In this document: positions 32,721-38,799 of the stretch, piece after piece
Numbering within the stretch: position 1 is the stretch's first letter
Layout: every line of letters begins with the position of its first letter
The notes under the pieces: model-generated
Database searches by the model: none
Seen by the model: the letters and a program-made list of their open reading frames with translations, nothing else
What the model was told of the DNA's origin: nothing
Position numbers and translations under genes: made by a program
DNA from: an uncultured Luteimonas sp.
GTDB lineage: Bacteria > Pseudomonadota > Gammaproteobacteria > Xanthomonadales > Xanthomonadaceae
Assembly (NCBI GenBank): GCA_938008415.1
Contig: CALLKI010000045.1
Span: 1 to 41,479, forward strand
Direction: 5' to 3'
Length of the DNA stretch: 41,479 bases

Positions 32721-33587
32721 ATGGCCCAGATCGCAACCAGGGAGCGCCGGCCCTCCCGCGCCCGGCGGTTCCTGCGGGGTGTCGCGGCGGTGACCGCCGC
32801 CTGCCTGCTCGCCGCCTGCGCGACGCCGCGCATCGACACGCGGTATTCGTCCGTGGCGCAGGCCAGCCGCGTGCAGTTCCTGATCCTGCACTACACGGTG
32901 GCGGACTTCGAGGAATCGGTGGACATCCTGGTGAGGCAGGGGCGGGTGTCCTCGCATTACCTGGTGCGCGACAATCCGGTCGGGATCTACCGGCTCGTGC
33001 CCGAGGACCGCCTCGCGCGCCATGCGGGCGTGAGTCACTGGGCCGGCCACGCCATGCTCAACGCATCTTCCATCGGCATCGAGATCGTCAATCCGGGCTA
33101 CACCGACACCCCGGAGGGGAGGGTGTACGCACCGTACCCGCCGGAGCAGATCGACGCGGTGGTCGCGTTGTGCAAGCGGATCGTGGCCCGGCACCGGATC
33201 CGGCCGGAGTTCGTGCTCGGGCATGCCGACATCGCGCCGGGCCGCAAGCAGGACCCGGGACCCATGTTCCCGTGGCGGCGCCTCGCCGAGGAGGGCCTGG
33301 TGCCGTGGCCGGACGAGGCGCGGGTGGCGGAGCGGCTGGCGTACTACCGCGCCAACCCGGTGCCCGACGTGGCCTGGTTCCAGCAGCGGCTCGCCGCGGT
33401 GGGCTACCGCGTGCCAGCGCATGGCGAACTGGACGCCGACACGCGCGCGGTGATCAGCACCTTCCAGATGAAGTACCGCCCCTCGGACATTTCCGGCGAA
33501 CCCGATGCCGAGACCGCGGCCTGGCTGGAGGTGGCTTCCAGCGAGGGCGGGATGAAGATGCTCGCGCCGCCGGTCGTCGCGGACTAG
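32721..33587 (+). CDS. amiD: Lipoprotein N-acetylmuramoyl-L-alanine amidase, AmiD type
   Basis: 288 residues. Signal peptide with lipobox LLAAC (Cys about 33). The amidase_2 domain follows (about 48-205): zinc ligands are the His in FLILHYTV, the His in VLGHADIAPGRKQDPG and the Asp of the same motif; also SSIGIEIVNPGY. A C-terminal peptidoglycan-binding domain (about 210-280) contains WFQQRLAAVGYRVPAHGELD and AVISTFQMKYR. It cleaves the bond between MurNAc and L-Ala in peptidoglycan fragments at the outer membrane. AAGGGGAGACG before the ATG is a good ribosome site. Strong call. Confidence 0.93.
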   Translation: MAQIATRERRPSRARRFLRGVAAVTAACLLAACATPRIDTRYSSVAQASRVQFLILHYTVADFEESVDILVRQGRVSSHYLVRDNPVGIYRLVPEDRLARHAGVSHWAGHAMLNASSIGIEIVNPGYTDTPEGRVYAPYPPEQIDAVVALCKRIVARHRIRPEFVLGHADIAPGRKQDPGPMFPWRRLAEEGLVPWPDEARVAERLAYYRANPVPDVAWFQQRLAAVGYRVPAHGELDADTRAVISTFQMKYRPSDISGEPDAETAAWLEVASSEGGMKMLAPPVVAD

Positions 33588-33600
33588 GCGCGCATCCCCG

Positions 33601-34119
<519 letters not shown>

Positions 34120-34228
34120 TTCCGGGGTCCTGGGTGGTGGATAAGGAAAGGCGTGAATGCTAACCCGGCGTGGCGTGCCGCCGCCGCGGTATCTTTGGCC
34201 CGGAACCGGAACCGATGGAGGAGACCCC

Positions 34229-34651
34229 ATGCGCGCCATCCTCGCCGCCCTGCTGCTGGCTGCCGCCACGTGCGCGCAGGCCGCGGACACCAGGGCCTAC
34301 GGCAAGCCGCTGCCGCCGGGCGACACCGTGCCACTGTCGGTGGCGATCGACCGGTTCGGGACCCATGCCGGCAGGCCGATGCGCTTTTCCGGCCGCATCG
34401 CCGATGTCTGCCAGTCCGAGGGCTGCTGGATGGTGCTCGAGGACGACGGCCGCACCGCCCGGGTGAAGTTCGGCGACCACGACTTCTTCCTGCCGAAGGA
34501 CAGCACCGGCCGCGCCGTGGTCCATGGCGTGCTTTCGCGCCGGGAGCTCACCCCGGAGCAGGTGGAGCACCTGGCGGCAGAGGGCAGGGGCCTGGCCGTC
34601 GCGTCCGTCGAGTACCGCATCGTCGCCGACGGGGTCGAGGTGACGCCGTGA
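34229..34651 (+). CDS. Exported DUF4920-domain protein
   Basis: 140 residues from MRAILAALLLAAATCAQAAD, with signal peptidase cleavage after AQA (about 18). The DUF4920 pattern is seen: AYGKPLPPGDTVPLSVAIDR, GRPMRFSGRIADVCQSEGCW with the two cysteines (CxxxGCW), VKFGDHDFFLPKDSTGRAVV and HGVLSRRELT. The family is an OB-fold-like periplasmic domain with unknown role, the paired Cys suggesting metal or redox function. GGAGGAGA is a strong ribosome site. Confidence 0.9.
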   Translation: MRAILAALLLAAATCAQAADTRAYGKPLPPGDTVPLSVAIDRFGTHAGRPMRFSGRIADVCQSEGCWMVLEDDGRTARVKFGDHDFFLPKDSTGRAVVHGVLSRRELTPEQVEHLAAEGRGLAVASVEYRIVADGVEVTP

Positions 34652-34685
34652 GCCGCCGCCCGGGTGCCGCCGGGGGGAAGGCGCG

Positions 34686-35615
34686 ATGACACTGTCCGGG
34701 CTGGCCCATGCGCTGTCGCAGTGGACACCGCAGCACTGGAACGCGCTGGGCAACGTGATGCTCGGCATCGGCGCGCTGGTCGGCGGCATCTTCGGCCTGC
34801 ACACCTGGCGCAAGGCCGTCCGCACGCGCGAGGCGGAATGGCTGGACCGCCTGTTCGAGCGTTTCTACCTCGACGGGACCTTCTCACCGGTGCTGCTTTC
34901 GTTCGAGTACGACTTCGCTTCGGGCACCGACCGGCTGGTGGACCGGGTACTGACCATGGAGACGCCGGTGCTCGGGCCGGACGAGATCGCGCGCATCCGC
35001 AACGTGGACGTGGTGCTGAACTTCCTGGAGCACCTGCTGTACCTGACCAGCGACAGGCACTTGCTCGCGCGCGACCGCGACGCGATGTTCGGCTACTGGC
35101 TGGGCCTGCTGTCGCAACCCAGGTACGCCTCGCTGCGCCAGTACGCGGTCCAGTTCGGCTACGAGCACGTGGCCCGGCACAGCAACGCCAGCCGGGTCCG
35201 GCACGTGTTCCTCTACGGCAGCCTGACGCGCGGGAATGCCGCGCACGCGGAGTTCGGACTCGACCGCGCGCTGGAGTTCGTGGGCGAGGCGCGCATCGCC
35301 GGCCGCATCCACCAGGTCGCGGCGGATTATCCCGGCCTGAAGTTCGGGGGCGGCGAAGCCCACGGCGAGCTCTACCTCGTCCGCGACGAGGCGGTGCTCG
35401 GGCGCCTGGATGGATACGAGGAATACTTCCCCGGCGACATGCGGCGCTCGGAGTACGCGCGCAGGCTCGTCCATGTGCCGGGACACGGGGTGGACGCGTG
35501 GGTGTACGAGTACCTGCCGCCCGTGGACGGCCTGCCGGAAGTGAAGGGGCGGTGGCGCCCTGGCGCCGCCGCCCCCGTGGTGCCGGCGGTCAGCCCTGCT
35601 TCGGCGTCAGCCTGA
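34686..35615 (+). CDS. Membrane-anchored protein with a C-terminal gamma-glutamylcyclotransferase-like domain
   Basis: 309 residues. One N-terminal transmembrane helix (about 22-40), then a helical region like DUF4760-type proteins (about 45-165: EWLDRLFERFYLDGTFSPVL, VLNFLEHLLYL), and a GGCT/AIG2-like domain from about 172 (VRHVFLYGSLTRG with YGSL at 177-180, GRIHQVAADYPGLKF, GELYLVRDEAVLGRLDGYEE with candidate catalytic Glu 245/246). GGCT-like enzymes cut gamma-glutamylamines with release of 5-oxoproline. The combination with a membrane/helical module is uncommon. Its last 26 bases overlap the 3' end of the convergent sugar dehydrogenase gene. A real gene; the enzymatic role is inferred. 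Confidence 0.82.
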   Translation: MTLSGLAHALSQWTPQHWNALGNVMLGIGALVGGIFGLHTWRKAVRTREAEWLDRLFERFYLDGTFSPVLLSFEYDFASGTDRLVDRVLTMETPVLGPDEIARIRNVDVVLNFLEHLLYLTSDRHLLARDRDAMFGYWLGLLSQPRYASLRQYAVQFGYEHVARHSNASRVRHVFLYGSLTRGNAAHAEFGLDRALEFVGEARIAGRIHQVAADYPGLKFGGGEAHGELYLVRDEAVLGRLDGYEEYFPGDMRRSEYARRLVHVPGHGVDAWVYEYLPPVDGLPEVKGRWRPGAAAPVVPAVSPASASA

Positions 35616-36777
35616 GCAGGCGCCCGCCACTGCCATCCTCGAGCAGGTAGAGCGCGCCGTCCGGCCCCTGGCGCACGGCGCGGATGCGCCTGCCCATCGG
35701 GTAGCGCGCGGCCTCGTGCGCGCGTTCGCCCTCGAACGCGATCCGCACCAGCGACTGCGAGGACAGCCCGCCGACGAAGGCGTTGCCCTTCCATTCCGGG
35801 AACAGGTCGCCGTCGTAGAAGACCAGGCTGGAGGGCGAGATCACCGGTGTCCAGGCGATCACCGGCGGCTTGAACCCGGGGCGGGTGGCGTGCCTCGGGA
35901 TCGGGCGGCCGTCGTAGTGGTCGCCTTCGGACACGACCGGGTAGCCGTAGTTGGCGCCACGCTCGACCAGGTTCAGCTCGTCACCGCCCTTCGGCCCCAT
36001 CTCGATGTCCCAGAGCCGGCCTTCGGCGTCGAAGGCGATGCCCAGAGGGTTGCGGTGTCCGAGCGACCACACCTGCGCCGCCACGCCGCCCTGGTCCGCG
36101 AACGGGTTGTCGGGCAGGACGCTGCCGTCGTCGTGCAGGCGCACGATCTTGCCGAGGTTGGACGACATGTCCTGCGCCGGGTCGAACTTCTGCCGCTCGC
36201 CCGAGGAGATCCAGAGCTTGCCGTCGGGGCCGAACAGGATGCGGTGGCCGTAGTGGCCGCGGCCGGTCACCTTGGGCACCTGGCGCCAGATGACCTCGAG
36301 GTCCCGCAGCGTGCCGCCGCCCTGTCCGTCGAGCACCAGCCGGCCGCGCGCCACCGCAGCGCCCGCGGTGTCGCCCTCGCCGGGCTCGGCATAGCTGATG
36401 TAGAGCAGCCCGTTCTCCGCGAACCGCGGGTGCGGGACCACGTCGCCGAAGCCACCCTGACCGCCGTAGGCGACCTGCGGGATGCCTGTGATCTCGCCGG
36501 TGTTCCCGGTGGCGAGGTCGTACAGGCGGAGGCGGCCGCGCTTCTCGCTGACCAGCAGCCGGCCGTCGGGCAGGAACGACATCGCCCATGGTTCGTCGAA
36601 CGTGGCGACCACGGTGGCATCGAAGGGATTGGCCGGGTCCATGTCCACCGCGGTGGTCGCGCCGGCGGCGGGGGCCGGGACCTCGGAGATGGCGGTGGCA
36701 TTGCCGTTCTGCTGGCAGGCGGTGGCCAGCACCAGCGCGAGCAGCGTGCCGGCGAACGTTCTGGACGAAAATGGCAT
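35590..36777 (-). CDS. PQQ-dependent soluble aldose sugar dehydrogenase, lipoprotein form
   Basis: 395 residues from MPFSSRTFAGTLLALVLATA, with lipobox LATAC (Cys about 21). Start backed by GGAGCC just upstream. Glucose/sorbosone dehydrogenase six-bladed propeller: FDEPWAMSFLPDGRLLVSEK, GGQGGFGDVVPHPRFAENGL, GRGHYGHRILFGPDGKLWIS, SSGERQKFDPAQDMSSNLGK, SLGHRNPLGIAFDAEGRLWD and EMGPKGGDELNLVERGANYG. These match the Asd/YliI group that oxidises aldoses with PQQ and calcium in the periplasm. No PQQ synthesis genes are near. The 3' ends of this gene and the GGCT-like gene overlap. Confidence 0.93.
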   Translation of the reverse strand: MPFSSRTFAGTLLALVLATACQQNGNATAISEVPAPAAGATTAVDMDPANPFDATVVATFDEPWAMSFLPDGRLLVSEKRGRLRLYDLATGNTGEITGIPQVAYGGQGGFGDVVPHPRFAENGLLYISYAEPGEGDTAGAAVARGRLVLDGQGGGTLRDLEVIWRQVPKVTGRGHYGHRILFGPDGKLWISSGERQKFDPAQDMSSNLGKIVRLHDDGSVLPDNPFADQGGVAAQVWSLGHRNPLGIAFDAEGRLWDIEMGPKGGDELNLVERGANYGYPVVSEGDHYDGRPIPRHATRPGFKPPVIAWTPVISPSSLVFYDGDLFPEWKGNAFVGGLSSQSLVRIAFEGERAHEAARYPMGRRIRAVRQGPDGALYLLEDGSGGRLLRLTPKQG

Positions 36778-37150
36778 GGAAGGCTCCGTGTGCGTCCGGT
36801 TGGTTGGCATCCCGACATCATACTTGCCGGAAGACGATCGGGTTCGCGTGGACGGGCAGCGCGAAACGGAGCGCGAAACGGCACGCGTGATCGCGGCGAT
36901 GCCGAAAGCCGCATGTGCGACTGCGACGCGCGTGCGACGCGCGGGATTGACGCGCCGGGTCCCGGGAACGCCATGCGCGTGAAAGCTGCGTGAAGGCTGA
37001 TGCGATGAACGCAAGCCTGCGGGAAACGAAGCTTTAACGTTTTCAATGAAGCGTTCTTTATGCGCGTGCAGGCAGTTTTGTCCGCGTGCGGGCTGAGCGA
37101 AGCGCAACGACGCGATCGCCGCGCACCCATCCAACAGGAGAACAGACCCG
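36778..37150. other. Intergenic region between the sugar dehydrogenase and EF-hand genes
   Basis: 373 bases with no recognised gene. It must hold the divergent promoters of both flanking genes; an AT-richer patch (37034-37062, with TTTAAC and TTTATG elements about 18 bases apart) is a possible promoter for the EF-hand gene but is weak. A 12-base tandem duplication lies at 36858-36881. The AGGAG ribosome site for the EF-hand gene is at 37137-37141. Confidence 0.5.
36858..36881 (+). repeat. 12-base perfect tandem duplication
   Basis: AGCGCGAAACGG occurs twice in direct succession (36858-36869, 36870-36881) in the leader or promoter region of the sugar dehydrogenase gene. Confidence 0.9.
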
Positions 37151-37486
37151 ATGATGAACGCACGCAAGCATTCCCCCTTCCTCGTCGCGCTCGCGGCCGC
37201 CCTGGCCATGCCGGTGGCGTTCGCGCAGGATGCCGCGGCGGAACCGCAGGAAGCCACGCAGGAGGCCGCCCCGCAGTCCCAGTCCCTGACCTGGGCCGAC
37301 CTGGATGCCGACGGCAACGGCACGCTGAGCAAGGAGGAAGCTTCCGCCGTGCAATCGCTGGGCGAGGTGTTCGACGAGGCCGATGCCGACAAGGACGGCC
37401 AGCTGACCGCGGACGAATACCGCGCGTACATGTCGAAGTCGAAGGACGACGCCGGCACGCCCGAGGCCGACGGCGGCAACGACTGA
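37151..37486 (+). CDS. Exported EF-hand calcium-binding protein
   Basis: 111 residues (start ATG at 37151; the next codon is also ATG). Signal peptide MMNARKHSPFLVALAAALAM with cleavage after AFA. Two EF-hand loops: DLDADGNGTLSKEE (about 55-68) and DADKDGQLTADEY (about 79-91), each with the Asp/Asn/Gly/Glu pattern for calcium. The rest is acidic, rich in Ala, Glu and Gln. Probably a periplasmic calcium buffer or sensor. A 12-base perfect hairpin follows the stop. Confidence 0.9.
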   Translation: MMNARKHSPFLVALAAALAMPVAFAQDAAAEPQEATQEAAPQSQSLTWADLDADGNGTLSKEEASAVQSLGEVFDEADADKDGQLTADEYRAYMSKSKDDAGTPEADGGND

Positions 37487-37503
37487 GCGGCGAAGAGCCA
37501 CAG

Positions 37504-37531
37504 GCAGCCGCAGGGTCTTCCCTGCGGCTGC
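37504..37531 (+). terminator. Strong hairpin after the EF-hand gene
   Basis: A perfect 12-base stem GCAGCCGCAGGG / CCCTGCGGCTGC (37504-37515, 37520-37531) with loop TCTT, about 18 bases past the stop codon. No T-run follows. It probably forms the 3' end of the message. Confidence 0.55.
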
Positions 37532-37591
37532 GACCGGGAATGGCGGCCACCCGGCCGCCATTTCCACATCCGGCTCCGGCATACTAGCCGG

Positions 37592-38017
37592 ATGGCGGAC
37601 ATCCGGATGGTCGGCTTCGATGCCGACGACACGCTCTGGCGCAGCGAGGACTACTTCCACGCCGCCCAGGAGGAATTCGAGCGCATCGTCGGCGGCTACG
37701 TCGACCTGGCCGACGTGCGCGTGCGCGACCGCCTGTACGCGGTCGAGAAGGGCAACATCGCCGTCTTCGGCTATGGCGTGAAGGGCATGGCGCTGTCCAT
37801 GGTCGAGGCCGCGGTCGAGATCACCGGCGGGCGCATCGCCGCGACCGACCTGCACCGCATCGTCGGCATCGCCAAGGACATGCTCCGCCACCCGGTGGAG
37901 CTGCTGCCCGGCATCCGCGAGGCGGTGGAGGCGATCGCCAGCGAGCACGAGGTCGTGATGATCACCAAGGGCGACCTGTTCCACCAGGACCAGAAGGTCA
38001 GCCCCACCCGTCATTGA
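37592..38017 (+). pseudogene. HAD-superfamily hydrolase, truncated after codon 136 by an insertion
   Basis: The N-terminal part is a normal HAD phosphatase: MADIRMVGFDADDTLWRSED with catalytic DxD (D10, D12), the cap region and motif II near VVMITKGDLFHQDQKV (Thr/Lys at 125-126). HAD proteins of this type run to about 230 residues and carry motif III/IV (DD) further on. Here, right after KV at codon 136 (about position 38000) the reading continues with five unrelated residues (SPTRH) and stops. The lost C-terminal half contains the metal-binding acidic residues, so the product should be inactive. The break coincides with a shift to AT-richer DNA, that is, the edge of an inserted element. The missing half may lie past the far side of the island, outside this window. 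Confidence 0.88.
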
Positions 38018-38141
38018 TAAACTATTGATTATAAAGAGATTGTCTTCCGTCCGACGCCATCTGGGCGGCCCCAAATACCGGTTTTGGCGGGTCTTTGCGG
38101 GCCGAATTGGCCTGAGTTTTGTCTCGATTACGGGGTAGCGA
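38000..38141. other. Junction segment at the left edge of a genomic island
   Basis: From the break in the HAD gene to the start of the second HAD-like fragment. It begins with an AT-rich stretch holding the direct repeat ATTGAT (38013-38018, 38024-38029) and has no recognised gene on either strand. It could include the crossover site or end of a mobile element. No integrase, transposase or tRNA lies within the window. Confidence 0.5.
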
Positions 38142-38216
38142 TGATCCAGGTAGTGGGGTTCGACGCTGACGACACGCTGTGGCGCAGCCAGGAGTTCTTC
38201 GACCAAGTTGCCCAGT
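38142..38216 (+). pseudogene. Second, diverged 5' fragment of a HAD hydrolase gene
   Basis: An ATG opens MIQVVGFDADDTLWRSQEFF and reads about 25 codons clearly homologous to the start of the truncated HAD gene at 37592 (same GFDADDTLWRS core), but not identical to it: MIQV against MADIRM, and SQEFFDQVAQ against SEDYFHAAQE. After about DQVAQ the similarity ends and the frame runs into unrelated residues and a stop at 38338. It looks like the 5' end of a homologous HAD gene from another strain or species, broken by a further insertion. Start and similarity are visible directly; the history is inferred. Confidence 0.8.
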
Positions 38217-38273
38217 GCAGGCTTCCAGCGCAGCTGGCATTATCAAAGCACTGGAACAACTCCAAAGCTCCTG

Positions 38274-38768
38274 ATGTCCGCCCGAATGCTCGACCTTCTG
38301 CTGCGACAATGGCCGGGGAAGGTGGCGTTGACACCTGAAGAAGTCGCAGTCGTGCTGTCCAAACAGCCCGAGACGATACGCGAGAAGATGAGACAAGGGT
38401 CTCTGCCTGGGGCGAAAAAGCAAGGTGGCCGGTGGGTCATGCCGCTGCCAGACCTGGCCGACTACATCGAACCGCCACAATCCGCCCCGCCGCTGACGAC
38501 ATCCACCCCAGTCAAGCGGACCAGCAGTGGTCCCCATCGTCGCCGAGCAGTGGTGATGAACTACCGCACCGACATGTTCTGGGGGCAGGTGGCCAGGGCT
38601 ATGGGCGAGCACGAGTACGCCGAACAGCTCCAAGCCCGGGCAGAGCAAGCCCGCCAGCAGTACGTCATGGAGTACTTGGCCGATCGGGCCGCGCGCAGGC
38701 GGGCCCGGCTCATGGCAATAGCGGGACTGGTCGAGGAACCACCCCGCAGGCGGGAAGACATCCTGTAA
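38274..38768 (+). CDS. HTH (excisionase/MerR-like) DNA-binding protein of the island
   Basis: 164 residues from MSARMLDLLLRQWPG (an ATG at 38286 is also possible; an open frame upstream uses a TTG inside the HAD fragment and is unlikely). The segment LTPEEVAVVLSKQPETIREK followed by GAKKQGGRWVMPLPDLADYI is a helix-turn-helix of the HTH_17 group, as in excisionases and plasmid/phage regulators. The C-terminal half (about 95-164) is a charged helical region rich in Ala, Arg and Gln. It ends 31 bases before the R-M enzyme gene, so it may control that gene or be part of the mobile element's machinery. GC content is visibly lower than the chromosome. Confidence 0.75.
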   Translation: MSARMLDLLLRQWPGKVALTPEEVAVVLSKQPETIREKMRQGSLPGAKKQGGRWVMPLPDLADYIEPPQSAPPLTTSTPVKRTSSGPHRRRAVVMNYRTDMFWGQVARAMGEHEYAEQLQARAEQARQQYVMEYLADRAARRRARLMAIAGLVEEPPRRREDIL

Positions 38769-38799
38769 GCCACGTATCATCGGGCGTATAGGGGGAGAT

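Noticed and set aside
38208..38273. A longer start (TTG at 38208) for the HTH protein
   Set aside because: It begins within the broken HAD fragment and the extra residues do not resemble anything; an ATG at 38274 or 38286 lies right before the conserved domain.
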